From NCBI GenBank assembly GCA_009845905.1, contig VXYS01000006.1:1-64000 (forward strand): a stretch of 64,000 nucleotides of DNA. Direction: 5' to 3'. Shown here piece after piece: positions 32,811 through 41,997 of the stretch (position 1 is its first letter; each line of letters opens with the position of its first letter). The translations under genes and the position numbers were made by a program. This DNA is from Gammaproteobacteria bacterium. Its GTDB lineage: Bacteria; Pseudomonadota; Gammaproteobacteria; Steroidobacterales; Foliamicaceae. Below the pieces are notes generated by a model. That model ran no database searches, was not told where the DNA came from, and saw only the letters and a program-made list of their open reading frames with translations.

Positions 32811-34013
32811 CTAGTTCTTGTAGCCGCCGAAGACCACCCAGTGGGAGAGCGCTCCCATGCTGGGGTCTTCCTTGTCCATCGTTCCCCGTTCGCCGGCAAA
32901 GTTCAGGGTGCGCGGCTGGAATCCCTGCACGATGCGGGTGAAGCCGGCGTCCTTCATCGCCTGCTCGAAGTCCACGCAGCCCAGTGAGCCCCAGAAGGGC
33001 TCGGCGTTGTAGTAGTTCTGCCAGTCGCGCACGACCACGCCGCCCATGTCCATGCCCTTGTAGCGCAGCGGCACTTCCAGATTGCACATCGCGCCGCCGG
33101 GCTTGAGCACCCGGTAGGCTTCTTTCAGGATGGCCGGCATTCCGGTGCGCGAGGTTTCGTGGAACAGGATTTCCGACGTGACCATGTCGAAGCTCTCGTC
33201 CTCGAACTTGAGGTTGCGGGCGTCCTGCTGGTGGAAATGCACCCGCTTGCCCAGCGATTCGGCCCGAGCGTGGGCGTAGCGCAACAGCGCGCCGCCGATG
33301 TCGATGGCGTGCAGTTCGGCGTCGGGGTACAGGTCGACGAGCGCCAGCGTGCCGTGGCCGACGCCGCAGCCCAGGTCCAGGATCCGTTTCGGCTGCTCGT
33401 CGGGGAAGGCGTCCTGGATGAAGGCGCACAGCGTGTGGCCGCGCACGTCGTTGAGTCCGCCCGCGCGGCCCAGGCCGTAGAGCACGGCGCCGCGGTCGTA
33501 GATCGCCCCGGCGCGCACGTCGTCGCCGCCGGCGTCATGCAGGTAGCCGCCCGGCTGAATGTGCTGATCGACCAGGGTCAGGTATTCCGGGTTCGGCACG
33601 TCCGGGTGCAGCGTCAGGCTGCCCAGCGGCTTGTCGATGGAGCGGAACTTGTCCTCCAGATCGTCCAGTTGCCGGTCGACGGTGTCGGCCACGTAGTCCC
33701 ACATCAGTTCCTGGGAAGTGCGCAGCAGCGCACCCCAGTGCTGGAAGATGGGCAGTTCCTCGGACTTGCGCAGCACAGCGTCGCGGTCCTCCTCGTCCTC
33801 GGGGTCGCACTCGCCCATTTCCGGCATGATCTGCTCGTTGCAGGCGTCGATGGCCTGCGCCATCAATCGCCCGTTGGCATAGGCGCGCAGGCCCAGAAAG
33901 TACTTCTGCGCCGCCAGTTCGTCGTGGGTGGCGCCGGCCATCATGCCGTGACGCGGATACACGTCGCTGCGCATGGTTTCCTGGCGTACGCCTTCGGCTT
34001 CAAACATCACCAT
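32811..34013 (-). CDS. SAM-dependent methyltransferase with helical N-terminal domain
   Basis: A 400-residue protein. The C-terminal half is a class I methyltransferase: ILDLGCGVGHGTLALVDLYP (about 211-230), LHAIDIGGALLRYA, FDMVTSEILFHE and YRVLKPGGAMCNLEVPL. The first 190 residues are helical, acidic and not recognised, and contain WDYVADTVDRQLDD. The small gene upstream overlaps this start by 14 bases, so the two form a pair. The substrate is unknown; the fold is near the UbiE/sterol methyltransferase group. TAG stop at 32811. Confidence 0.82.
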   Translation of the reverse strand: MVMFEAEGVRQETMRSDVYPRHGMMAGATHDELAAQKYFLGLRAYANGRLMAQAIDACNEQIMPEMGECDPEDEEDRDAVLRKSEELPIFQHWGALLRTSQELMWDYVADTVDRQLDDLEDKFRSIDKPLGSLTLHPDVPNPEYLTLVDQHIQPGGYLHDAGGDDVRAGAIYDRGAVLYGLGRAGGLNDVRGHTLCAFIQDAFPDEQPKRILDLGCGVGHGTLALVDLYPDAELHAIDIGGALLRYAHARAESLGKRVHFHQQDARNLKFEDESFDMVTSEILFHETSRTGMPAILKEAYRVLKPGGAMCNLEVPLRYKGMDMGGVVVRDWQNYYNAEPFWGSLGCVDFEQAMKDAGFTRIVQGFQPRTLNFAGERGTMDKEDPSMGALSHWVVFGGYKN

Positions 34014-34359
34014 GTTGAACCTCCTTTGAAATGCGGTCGAGTTCGCCGCCGGCCGCTGCGGGTTCCATGTCTTCTTCGAGGTAGCGGAGCACGCGGCCCA
34101 TCATCTGCTGCCGTATCGGCGCCCGTTCGGCTTCCGCCTCGGCGTCCGGCAGCCATGCGTCCACGGTGTCCTTGCCGAACAGCCCGGCCTTTTCCAGCAG
34201 CCGCTCGTGCGTGTCGATGCGCTCGCGGATAACGCTGACCTCGCCCAGCAAGGTAGTCAGCATGGCAAACAGCATGTCCAGGCGCTCGTCGCCGTAGAAC
34301 GCCGGGCGCTTGCCCAGCGCCCGCCTCGGTCGTGCCTCGGGCTGTGTATTGGTGGGCAT
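34000..34359 (-). CDS. Small hypothetical partner of the methyltransferase
   Basis: A 119-residue soluble protein I do not recognise. The middle is strongly helical (ERLDMLFAMLTTLLGEVSVI and RERIDTHERLLEKAGL), the ends are charged, and there is no signal peptide or membrane segment. Its 3' end overlaps the methyltransferase start by 14 bases, suggesting coupled translation and perhaps a complex. ATG 34359. Confidence 0.7.
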   Translation of the reverse strand: MPTNTQPEARPRRALGKRPAFYGDERLDMLFAMLTTLLGEVSVIRERIDTHERLLEKAGLFGKDTVDAWLPDAEAEAERAPIRQQMMGRVLRYLEEDMEPAAAGGELDRISKEVQHGDV

Positions 34360-34390
34360 AAGCAGTCCTGCTCCGGTTACCGCAGTGTAA

Positions 34391-35512
34391 TCAGTGAATA
34401 TTAAGCGCGTCTTGCGGCGGAGTAAACGAGTGGTCCAGCGCCTCGGCCACGGCCGGGTTGGTGACGCGACCGGCGTGAATGTTGAGCCCCGCCATCAGAC
34501 CGGCGTCGTCGCGCATGGCCTGCCGCCAGCCCTTGTTCGCCAGCGCCAGCGTGAACGGCAGCGTGGCGTTGTTCAGCGCCAGGGTGGAGGTGCGCGGCAC
34601 CACGCCAGGCATGTTGGCCACACAATAGTGAACGACGTCCTCCTCGACGAAGGTGGGGTCGGAATGCGTGGTGGGGTGGCTGGTCTCGAAGGTGCCGCCC
34701 TGGTCGATGGCGACGTCAACCAGCACCGATCCGGCGGCCATCTTCCGTACCATTTCGCGGTCCACCAGTTGCGGCGTCGATGCGCCCGGCACCAGGACGG
34801 CGCCGATCACCAGGTCCGCCTGTTCGACGTATTCCTCGATGGCCGAGCGGGTCGAATACATCGTGTTCAGGCGCGCGCCGAACTGCAGGTCCAGCTCCCT
34901 CAGCCGCGGCAGCGACTTGTCGAGCACCACGACGCGCGCCTCCATGCCCACGGCGATGCGCAGCGCATTGGTGCCCACGACGCCGCCGCCGAGCACCACG
35001 ACGTTGGCCGCCAGCACGCCCGGAACGCCGCCAAGGAGCTTGCCGCAGCCGCCCATCTCCGTTTCCAGGCAACGGGCGCCAGCCTGCACGGCCATGCGGC
35101 CGGCGACTTCGCTCATCGGCGCCAGCAGCGGCAGGTGGCCGTGGGCGTCGGTGACCGTTTCGTAGGCGATCGCCGTGACGCCGGACTCCATCAGCCGCCG
35201 CGCCTGGTCGGGATCGGGGGCCAGGTGCAAATAAGTGAAGAGGACCTGGCCCTCGCGCAGCATCCGGCATTCGTCGGGCTGCGGCTCCTTGACCTTCACG
35301 ATCATCTCGGCCTTGTCGAATACCTCTTCCGCGCTGGAGGCGATCTTCGCGCCCAGGGCCCGGTAATCGTTGTCGCTGCGGCGCAGTCCCGCGCCGGCAT
35401 CCGCCTGCACCAGTAATTCGTGACCGTTTTCGATTAACTCGCGAGCGCTGCTTAAACTCAATCCTACCCGGTGTTCGTCGGGTTTTATCTCTTTGGGAAC
35501 GCCTATCAACAT
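34391..35512 (-). CDS. ald: Alanine dehydrogenase
   Basis: A 373-residue NAD-dependent enzyme interconverting alanine and pyruvate plus ammonia. The start MLIGVPKEIKPDEHRVGLS is diagnostic, as are KVKEPQPDEC, YLHLAPD, the catalytic-domain AGRMAVQAGARCLE and the Rossmann motif VVVLGGGVVGTNALRIA. Length is normal. ATG 35512 is the family start; an upstream extension in frame is not conserved-looking. Its upstream gap carries family B element B2. Confidence 0.95.
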   Translation of the reverse strand: MLIGVPKEIKPDEHRVGLSLSSARELIENGHELLVQADAGAGLRRSDNDYRALGAKIASSAEEVFDKAEMIVKVKEPQPDECRMLREGQVLFTYLHLAPDPDQARRLMESGVTAIAYETVTDAHGHLPLLAPMSEVAGRMAVQAGARCLETEMGGCGKLLGGVPGVLAANVVVLGGGVVGTNALRIAVGMEARVVVLDKSLPRLRELDLQFGARLNTMYSTRSAIEEYVEQADLVIGAVLVPGASTPQLVDREMVRKMAAGSVLVDVAIDQGGTFETSHPTTHSDPTFVEEDVVHYCVANMPGVVPRTSTLALNNATLPFTLALANKGWRQAMRDDAGLMAGLNIHAGRVTNPAVAEALDHSFTPPQDALNIH

Positions 35513-35559
35513 GCCCGCATTGTAACGCTCCGCGCGGGTTCGATCCTGGCGCAACGGAA

Positions 35560-35658
35560 GCCTTTATCGTTCCCGTCCCGTCCGGGAGCGTTGGAGCCAT
35601 GGATGGCGAAACCGAGCCAGGGATGGCGTCTCCAGGAGGGGACGGGAACGATAAAGGC
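35560..35658. repeat. Family B long hairpin element, copy B2
   Basis: Arms 35560-35583 and 35635-35658 match over 23 of 24 bases. The core holds both GCCATGGATGGC (35596-35607) and GCCAGGGATGGC (35616-35627), and its right side reads GTCTCCA. Located between ald and the upstream 192-residue protein gene, both on the minus strand, so it may end the transcript of the latter. Confidence 0.88.
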
Positions 35659-35669
35659 GAGGGGAAGCG

Positions 35670-36248
35670 CTAGTGGCCGGGCGGGGGCGCGATGGGGGGT
35701 AGCGAATCCATGAATCCGGGCGCGGCCTTTTCGACCTCGCCGAACAGCCGCATTTCCTCGGCGGCGGCGTCGGCCGTATTGTCGGCCACGTAGTCCCAGT
35801 CGGAATCGGCGAACTGCGCCTCTTCCTCGGCCAGCGTCGAATGCCGGCTGGCCGAGAGGATGTTGAGAAACACGTCCAGGAAGCGCCTCGCCTCGTCCTC
35901 GAAGCCCTCGCGCTCGGACGCGCCGCGGTCCCTCAGCGTGTCGCGCGCAATGACCAGGCCGGCCAGGGCCTGCTCGCTGGCGGCCAGGCGAAATTTCAGC
36001 TTGTCCAGCTTGTCGCGGAACACGACGTCATCGGGGCCGGCGTGCGGATTCAGACGTTCCCACAGGCGGTGGTCCTGGGCGTGCAGGCGGTCCAGCGCGT
36101 GCTTGAGGTAATCCGAACAGGCCAGGTAAACGGGCACCGGATTGTCCGCGGCCGCCTCGCCGTCCAGCGCAGCGCCCAGCGTGCGGCGGACCATCGACAT
36201 GCGCATGCGCTCCTGGCGCACGCGCTCGTGTGCAGCGGTGATGTTCAT
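35670..36248 (-). CDS. Hypothetical helical protein
   Basis: A 192-residue protein, predicted all-helical, not recognised. It contains CSDYLKHALDRLHAQDHRLW (44-63) and FLDVFLNILSASRHSTLAEE (123-142), with histidines spaced in a way that recalls hemerythrin-like bundles, but the metal motif is not convincing. The C-terminus has SDWDYVADNTADAAAEE, echoing the WDYVADTVD stretch of the methyltransferase 2 kb away. It starts four bases inside the end of the arylesterase-like gene (ATGA), so the two are coupled. Confidence 0.65.
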   Translation of the reverse strand: MNITAAHERVRQERMRMSMVRRTLGAALDGEAAADNPVPVYLACSDYLKHALDRLHAQDHRLWERLNPHAGPDDVVFRDKLDKLKFRLAASEQALAGLVIARDTLRDRGASEREGFEDEARRFLDVFLNILSASRHSTLAEEEAQFADSDWDYVADNTADAAAEEMRLFGEVEKAAPGFMDSLPPIAPPPGH

Positions 36249-37309
36249 GAGCCTTGGCCTCCTTCTTGAATGGTGCAGACCTGCACGCGGGTGGCGGTGA
36301 TCGATCCCAGCAGCAGCCTGTCCTGGTAGCGGGCGGCGACGCTGCCGGCGGAATGCATCCGCCCGGAGTCGGACGCGACCAGTTCAAGCTCGCTGCCGTC
36401 GGCGTTGAGACGATAGAAGCGGCTGGGCGCCGGGTAGTCCTTGTCGCCGAAGTGCCGGCCCAGCGCCATGCCGTTGGCGTGCTCCGCGACCCACAGTTTG
36501 CCGTCGGCGTCCACGTCGATATTGTCCGGAAATCCGGGCATCGGTACCCGCGACTGTTCGGTCAGCCTTCCTTCGGTGTCCGCCGTCATGATCTTCAGCC
36601 GCTTGCCCTGGGTCTCGGAGATGATGAATCGGCCGTCGGCGTAGCCGATCCCGGCGCCTCCCGCGAGCCTGTCGGCGGCCACGCGCATGACCTGGCCATC
36701 GTAATAGACGGCCCTGGCCAGTCCGGCGCCGAACAGGAACTCCTGGATCTGCTGGAAGCGATTGGCCGCGCCGGTGTCGTTGACCGCGATGAACTGCTCC
36801 GCGCCGACGGCCTGGATGTCGTTGGGGCTGTTCATCAGCGGGCTGCGCACGGTGCGCACGTGGTGCAGGAACCCGTCGTCGCGCAGTTCGAATATTTCCA
36901 CCGCCTCCGGGCCCTCGCCGCGCTCGCGCGGGTGGTTGATCACGAAAAGCCGCGTGTTGCCGGCGGCGTCCTGGTGCAGGCTCATGCCGTGCGGGTGCAG
37001 GTGCGAGGGCACTTCCGCCAGGGGCAGGAACTGGCCGATGGGATCGGCGTTCAGGTCCAGCGCCAGGATGACGCCGCGGATGCTGCGGTTGGAAAGCAGC
37101 GCGCGCCGGTCGAGCACCGACAGGTAGGCGACGCCGCGCATGCGGTCGATCACGATGTCCTCGGCGCTGCCCGGCAGCGAAATGGCCTCGCAGGCCCAGG
37201 GTAGCTCTTCGTCCACGCTGGTGAAGGCGTTCATCCGCGCCATCGAACTCACGCCGGCCAGCAGCAGGAGTCCGAGGATGGCGCCTGTCGCGATCAGGAA
37301 TTTCTTCAT
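36245..37309 (-). CDS. Arylesterase/SMP-30-like beta-propeller protein
   Basis: A 354-residue protein with one N-terminal membrane anchor (MKKFLIATGAILGLLLLAGV) and a beta-propeller that resembles paraoxonase/arylesterase and SMP-30 lactonases. Calcium-site-type segments are seen in LHPHGMSLHQD, NSPNDIQAVGAEQFIAVND and GFPDNIDVDADGKLWVAEHA. Such enzymes open lactones or esters on the periplasmic side of the membrane. ATG 37309 chosen because the signal anchor begins there; the frame extends upstream without a sensible start. Leads into the 192-residue protein gene. Confidence 0.8.
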   Translation of the reverse strand: MKKFLIATGAILGLLLLAGVSSMARMNAFTSVDEELPWACEAISLPGSAEDIVIDRMRGVAYLSVLDRRALLSNRSIRGVILALDLNADPIGQFLPLAEVPSHLHPHGMSLHQDAAGNTRLFVINHPRERGEGPEAVEIFELRDDGFLHHVRTVRSPLMNSPNDIQAVGAEQFIAVNDTGAANRFQQIQEFLFGAGLARAVYYDGQVMRVAADRLAGGAGIGYADGRFIISETQGKRLKIMTADTEGRLTEQSRVPMPGFPDNIDVDADGKLWVAEHANGMALGRHFGDKDYPAPSRFYRLNADGSELELVASDSGRMHSAGSVAARYQDRLLLGSITATRVQVCTIQEGGQGS

Positions 37310-37422
37310 GCCGCCGAGTATAAGCAATAGCGTGCCCGTGCACGGAAAGACCGCCAGCCCGCCGGTGCTGGACACGCAGCCCCCGCGAAGGCGACACTGT
37401 GACGGATGAGCATGGCATCCTC

Positions 37423-39150
37423 ATGAGTCGCCGCGCCGTAGCGTTCCTGCTCAAGGATCGCATCACCGCCTCACCCGGATTCAATCGCTGGTGGATTCCG
37501 CTGATTTCCGTCGCGCTCCATCTCTGCATCGGATCGGTCTACTCGTGGAGCATCTTCAACCCGGCGCTGACCCGGGAACTCGGCGTCGCGGCAAGCAGCG
37601 CCGACGACTGGAGCATCACCGTGATCGTGGGCGTTTTCTCCACCGCCATCGTATTCCTGGGTCTGAGCACGGCGGTGGCGGGCAAGTGGCTGGAGGACGT
37701 GGGTCCGCGCTGTGCCGGCGTCTGCGCCGCCGGTCTGTGGGGGATGGGATTCGTGATCGGCGGCGTGGGCATAGAACTGCACGAACTGTGGCTGCTGTAC
37801 CTCGGGTACGGGGTGTTCGGCGGCGCCGGCCTGGGGCTGGGCTACATCTCGCCCGTATCGACGCTGATTCGCTGGTTTCCGGACCGGCGCGGATTGTCGA
37901 CCGGACTGGCGATCATGGGTTTCGGCGGTGGAGCGATCATCGCCGCGCCGCTGAAGAAGTTCCTGCTCCAGACCTTCCACGAAGCTCCGCGGTATCTCGG
38001 CGCGACGGAGGCTGTGGACCTGGTCACCGAAGGAGGCAGGCAATTCGCCGAGGTGGCCGGCGAATGGCTCGAAGTTGTCGTCGCGGCGCCGGCCGACGTG
38101 TCGAGGATGATCGTTCCCGGCCCGGAAGGCGTCTATGTGGTCGGCACGGGGAATACGGGAGCGGCGCTGACTTTCTTCGCGCTGGGACTGGGCTACTTCT
38201 GCATCATGCTGGCCGCCGCCTTCTCGTTCCGCCTTCCTCCGAAGGGATGGAACCCGGCCGGGTGGGATGAAGAGGCGGCGCGGGCCGCGGGCAAGCCGGG
38301 CAGCGGCTGGCGGGGCATGCCGAGCAGCACCTACGTGCCCGTCCAGCGGGCGCACCGAACGCCGCAGTTCTATCTGATCTGGATCATGCTGTGCTTCAAC
38401 GTCACGGCCGGGATCGGCGTAATCGGCGTGGCGGAAACGATGATGGTCGACATCTTCGGGCGGACCTTGCCTCACGTGGTTACCCCGGCCTTCGCGGTGA
38501 CGTACGTGTTGATGATCAGTGTCTTCAACATGGGGGGCCGGCTCGCCTGGGCGACGGCTTCCGACTACATCGGGCGACGCAACACCTACCACTGCTTCTT
38601 CGCGCTCGGCGCGGCGCTGTACTGCTCGGTACCGCTTATCGCCAACGCCGGCAGCGTCAGCGCGAGCGCGGGCTGGCTGGTGGCGTTTTACGCCGTAACG
38701 ATGGTGGCCTTCACGATGTACGGCGGCGGGTTCGCCACGCTTCCCGCCTATCTAGCCGACGTCTTCGGGACACGGCATGTGGGTGCGATACATGGCCGCT
38801 TGCTCACGGCCTGGAGCGTCGCCGGCGCGCTCGGGCCATTGCTCATCACCCAGCTTCGCGAGTTCTCGCTGGAACAGGCGGTCCGCGCGCTGGCGGCCAG
38901 GATCGATCCGGCGGCGTTCGAGGCGCACTTCGGCGCGCCCATGAGCAATCTCAATGAGCTGGTGGCGGCCAACACCGTGACCATCGGCAGGCTCATGGAA
39001 ATTGTGCCGGCGGGCACTCCGGACCCCACGCCGGGCATCTATAACCTCACGATGTACGTGATGGGAGCGCTGCTGGCCATCGCCCTCCTGGCCAATCTGC
39101 GGATGCGCCCGGTATCGGAGCGGTTCGTTACGCGCGTCGCGGGTGACTGA
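37423..39150 (+). CDS. MFS transporter, oxalate/formate-antiporter-like
   Basis: A 575-residue major-facilitator carrier of the OFA type: the first helix region IPLISVALHLCIGSVYSWSI and the fourth/fifth helices GYGVFGGAGLGLGYISPVST and RRGLSTGLAIMGFGGGA are typical. There are about twelve membrane helices with an unusually long hydrophilic insert around residues 185-225. The DYIGRRNTYHCFFALG loop is the usual MFS A-like motif in the second half. Probable substrate is a small organic acid, not identified. ATG 37423 is preferred; GTG 37399 is in frame upstream. Confidence 0.85.
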   Translation: MSRRAVAFLLKDRITASPGFNRWWIPLISVALHLCIGSVYSWSIFNPALTRELGVAASSADDWSITVIVGVFSTAIVFLGLSTAVAGKWLEDVGPRCAGVCAAGLWGMGFVIGGVGIELHELWLLYLGYGVFGGAGLGLGYISPVSTLIRWFPDRRGLSTGLAIMGFGGGAIIAAPLKKFLLQTFHEAPRYLGATEAVDLVTEGGRQFAEVAGEWLEVVVAAPADVSRMIVPGPEGVYVVGTGNTGAALTFFALGLGYFCIMLAAAFSFRLPPKGWNPAGWDEEAARAAGKPGSGWRGMPSSTYVPVQRAHRTPQFYLIWIMLCFNVTAGIGVIGVAETMMVDIFGRTLPHVVTPAFAVTYVLMISVFNMGGRLAWATASDYIGRRNTYHCFFALGAALYCSVPLIANAGSVSASAGWLVAFYAVTMVAFTMYGGGFATLPAYLADVFGTRHVGAIHGRLLTAWSVAGALGPLLITQLREFSLEQAVRALAARIDPAAFEAHFGAPMSNLNELVAANTVTIGRLMEIVPAGTPDPTPGIYNLTMYVMGALLAIALLANLRMRPVSERFVTRVAGD

Positions 39151-39187
39151 ACCCGCGCCCGTTATCGGATCCGCGAATACTCCCTCA

Positions 39188-39979
39188 CTACAACAGGATC
39201 ACCGCCGAAAGCGCCAGGCGGTAGAGCGCGAACGGCCACAGGCCCCAGCGCGCCACCAAGCGCAGCAGCAGGCCCATGCAAAGGAAGGCGGCCACGCCCG
39301 CCACGATCATGCCCAGCGCCAGCGCGCCCCAGTCGGCGGCGGCCGGGGCCGCGCTCAGGTTCACCGTCTCGAGGGCGGCGGCCGCCAGAATCACGGGGAT
39401 CGCCAGCAGGAAGGACAGGCGGGCCGCGGCCGGGCGCGCCATGCCCAGGACCCGGGCGGCGGTAATGGTCACGCCGGACCGCGACGCGCCGGGAATCAGG
39501 GCCAGCGCCTGGCCGCAGCCGATCCAAAGCGCCTGCTTCCACCCGATCTCGCGCACCCGCGTCAGGTATTGCGGCCGGCGGTCCGCCCAGACCATCAGGA
39601 TCGCGAACAGCGCGCCGGCTACGGCAATCAGCCGCGGTTCGCGGAAAGACGCCTCCACGGTGTCGTGCAACAGGAGTCCGAGCGCACCGATCGGCAGCGT
39701 CGCCAGCACGATCATCAGGCCCAGCCGCGCCGCCGGTCCCGGGGTCGCGCGGTACAGGAGCCAGGCGCGCCATTCGCCCAGGATCGCGGCGATTTCCCGG
39801 CGCGAGAACGCGATCACGGCGATCAGGCTGCCGAAGTGCACGGCCACGTCGAAGGCGATGCCCTGGTCGGCCCAGCCCAGCCAGGCCGGCACCAGGATCA
39901 GGTGGGCCGAGCTCGATATCGGCAGGAACTCGGTGACGCCCTGCAGCAGGGCCAACAGGACGATCTGCCAGAAGCTCAT
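39188..39979 (-). CDS. uppP: Undecaprenyl-diphosphatase
   Basis: A 263-residue integral membrane enzyme (BacA family) that recycles the lipid carrier of peptidoglycan synthesis. Catalytic motifs are intact: VTEFLPISSSAHLIL (15-29) and IPGASRSGVTITAARVLGM. About eight membrane helices. Its ATG overlaps the stop of the upstream methyltransferase gene by four bases. Convergent with the MFS gene across 37 bases that show nothing else. Confidence 0.95.
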   Translation of the reverse strand: MSFWQIVLLALLQGVTEFLPISSSAHLILVPAWLGWADQGIAFDVAVHFGSLIAVIAFSRREIAAILGEWRAWLLYRATPGPAARLGLMIVLATLPIGALGLLLHDTVEASFREPRLIAVAGALFAILMVWADRRPQYLTRVREIGWKQALWIGCGQALALIPGASRSGVTITAARVLGMARPAAARLSFLLAIPVILAAAALETVNLSAAPAAADWGALALGMIVAGVAAFLCMGLLLRLVARWGLWPFALYRLALSAVILL

Positions 39980-41151
39980 GCGCGCGCCGCCTCAGCCGCA
40001 CGCTCCGGTACGCGCGCCGGGTTCAGCGACGCAATGAGGTCGCGCCCGCCGAAACCGCTCGGCGCCCCGATCCCTTCCGTCGCCAGTCCCAGGAACTTGA
40101 AGGCCTCGCCCATGCCGCCCGGCAGCATCAGCCGGCGTAACTCGGCCGCGTCCTTTGCCGACGGGGGCGATCCGGCCAGTTCCAGGATGCCGGCCGCCAG
40201 CAGGAACTGGGTCTGGTTGGTATAACCCGCCGTTGTCAGTCCCGCCGCCTCCGCCGCGCGCGCAATGGCGGTGAAGTCCACCCAGGCGGTGATGTCCTCG
40301 CGCCCCGGCCGGCGAAAGGGATCGTCGTGCCAGTGCTGTCCGGAGTGGCAGCCCAGCGTGCCTTCGCTGCGTTCGGCCAGGTACAGCTCATGGCGCGGCA
40401 GTCCATAGTCGGCCAGCAGCACCAGGCCGGCTTCCAGCGTCTGGGCGAGCTCCCCGATAAACTCATCCTGATTCAGCCGGATTTCCGAGCAATAGCCGTT
40501 CGGCAGCGTCCAGGGCAGTTCCGCCTGCAATCCGTCAAGCGCCTGCTCCAGCGCGGCGTCCGCGCGCCGGTCTTCCCAGCGCAGCCCCTGCTCCCCGCCC
40601 AGGCTCACGCCGCGCTCCAGCCAGGCGCCCCGTTCGCGCCGGAAACACTTGCAGGGCAGGGCGTCGAGCACCTCGTTGGCGATGATCGTGCCCCGTATGC
40701 GTTCGTGCGTGAGCCGGTCCACCCACTCAAGCCGTTCGAGAAGGTCCGGGTGCGTTCTCCCCAGGCGCTCCCGCTGCACGGCCCGCAGGCCGGGCGCGGG
40801 CTCGACCAGGAGGTAGCGCTGCGGCAACTTGCCCGCCTCCTTGAGTTCGCCCAGTACGACCTCGGCAAGCCGGCCGCTTCCCGGGCCCAATTCGACGATT
40901 TCACCGTCCGGGCAGGCGGTAAGGACCTCGGCGCATTGCCCCGCCAGGGCGCGTCCGTAAAGCGCCGACGTTTCGGCGGCGGTGTCGAAGTCTCCTCCCT
41001 CGCCGATTCGGGCCCGGCCCGCGCCGTAATAGCCTTCTTCGGGGTGGTACAGCGCCAGTTCCATGTAGCGGTCGAACGCCAGCCAGCCGCCCGCCTCGGT
41101 GATCGCGGTCAGGATGTGCCCTGGCGGGGCCTGCAATGGGGCTGTTTTCAT
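39976..41151 (-). CDS. MidA/NDUFAF7-family SAM-dependent methyltransferase
   Basis: A 391-residue enzyme of the DUF185/NDUFAF7 family, the mitochondrial members of which dimethylate an arginine in complex I. Motifs: FDRYMELALYHPEEGYYG, GEIVELGPGSGRLAEVVL (the SAM loop), YLLVEPAPGLR and IIANEVLDALPCKCFRRERG. ATG 41151 gives the family start (PPGHILTAITEAGGWLAFDRYM); the frame continues upstream but unlike the family. Coupled to uppP by an ATGA overlap and divergent from folM. Confidence 0.88.
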   Translation of the reverse strand: MKTAPLQAPPGHILTAITEAGGWLAFDRYMELALYHPEEGYYGAGRARIGEGGDFDTAAETSALYGRALAGQCAEVLTACPDGEIVELGPGSGRLAEVVLGELKEAGKLPQRYLLVEPAPGLRAVQRERLGRTHPDLLERLEWVDRLTHERIRGTIIANEVLDALPCKCFRRERGAWLERGVSLGGEQGLRWEDRRADAALEQALDGLQAELPWTLPNGYCSEIRLNQDEFIGELAQTLEAGLVLLADYGLPRHELYLAERSEGTLGCHSGQHWHDDPFRRPGREDITAWVDFTAIARAAEAAGLTTAGYTNQTQFLLAAGILELAGSPPSAKDAAELRRLMLPGGMGEAFKFLGLATEGIGAPSGFGGRDLIASLNPARVPERAAEAARA

Positions 41152-41202
41152 CGCGGGTTCATATAATGCCGCCTCCGGGCAACAAAGGGCGGCGCAAGGG
41201 CA

Positions 41203-41940
41203 ATGACGACGGCGAAAGTCGCACTGGTGACCGGCGGCGCCAAGCGCGTGGGCGCGGTGATTGCCGGGGAACTGCATGCCGCCGGATTCACACTGGCGGT
41301 GCACTGCAATCGCTCGCTCGCCGACGCCGACGAACTGGTAGCGCGTCTCAACGGAATCCGCTCCGATTCCGCGTTTGCCCTTCAGGGCGACCTGCTTGAG
41401 GAGGGCGCCTGCGAGCGCCTCGCCGCCGAAACGCTGGAGCGCGCCGGGCGCCTCGACTGCCTGGTGAACAATGCTTCGACGTTCTATCCCACGGCGGTGG
41501 GCGAGATCACCGAGGACGACTGGCATAGCCTGGTGGGCAGCAACCTCAAGGCGCCGGTGTTCCTGTCGCAGGCCCTGGCGCCGGCGCTTAAGGCCTCGCG
41601 CGGCGTCATCATCAACATGGTGGACATCCATGCCCGCAACCCGCTTCGGGGCTACCCGGTGTATAGCGCGGCCAAGGCGGGGCTGGCGGCCCTGACGCTC
41701 AGCCTGGCCGGCGAACTGGCGCCGGAAGTGCGGGTCAACGGCATCGCGCCGGGCATGGTCATGTGGGCCGATCCGCCGCCGCCGGAGAACGTGAAGAAGG
41801 CCATTCTTTCGAAGACCCCGCTCGGGCGGGCCGGCGAGCCGCGCGACGTGGCCCGGCTGGTGCGTTTCGTGGTCTGCGACGCGCCCTTCGTGACCGGCCA
41901 GATCATCGCCGTGGACGGCGGCCGCAGCATCGGCTGGTAG
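41203..41940 (+). CDS. folM: Pteridine reductase/dihydromonapterin reductase-like SDR
   Basis: A 245-residue short-chain reductase. The cofactor motif VTGGAKRVGAVIAGELHAAG with the arginine of pteridine reductases, the NNASTFYPT block, active-site YSAAKAGLAAL (Tyr-x3-Lys) and VNGIAPGMVMW are those of FolM/PTR1, which reduces dihydropterins using NADPH. Folate genes folB and folK lie 1 kb downstream, which supports the assignment. A TATAAT at 41162-41167 is the probable -10. ATG 41203. Confidence 0.85.
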   Translation: MTTAKVALVTGGAKRVGAVIAGELHAAGFTLAVHCNRSLADADELVARLNGIRSDSAFALQGDLLEEGACERLAAETLERAGRLDCLVNNASTFYPTAVGEITEDDWHSLVGSNLKAPVFLSQALAPALKASRGVIINMVDIHARNPLRGYPVYSAAKAGLAALTLSLAGELAPEVRVNGIAPGMVMWADPPPPENVKKAILSKTPLGRAGEPRDVARLVRFVVCDAPFVTGQIIAVDGGRSIGW

Positions 41941-41994
41941 CCTGGGAGCGAGGGCGTCCCGCCCTCGACGAAGGCGAGACGCCTTCGTTCCCGG
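41941..41994. repeat. Family A composite palindrome, copy A10
   Basis: The cleanest copy: CCTGGGAGCGAGGGCG-TCC-CGCCCTC, then GAAGGCG-AGA-CGCCTTC, then GTTCCCGG. It starts on the base after the folM stop and ends just before the convergent tsaD stop. Confidence 0.9.
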
Positions 41995-41997
41995 ACC

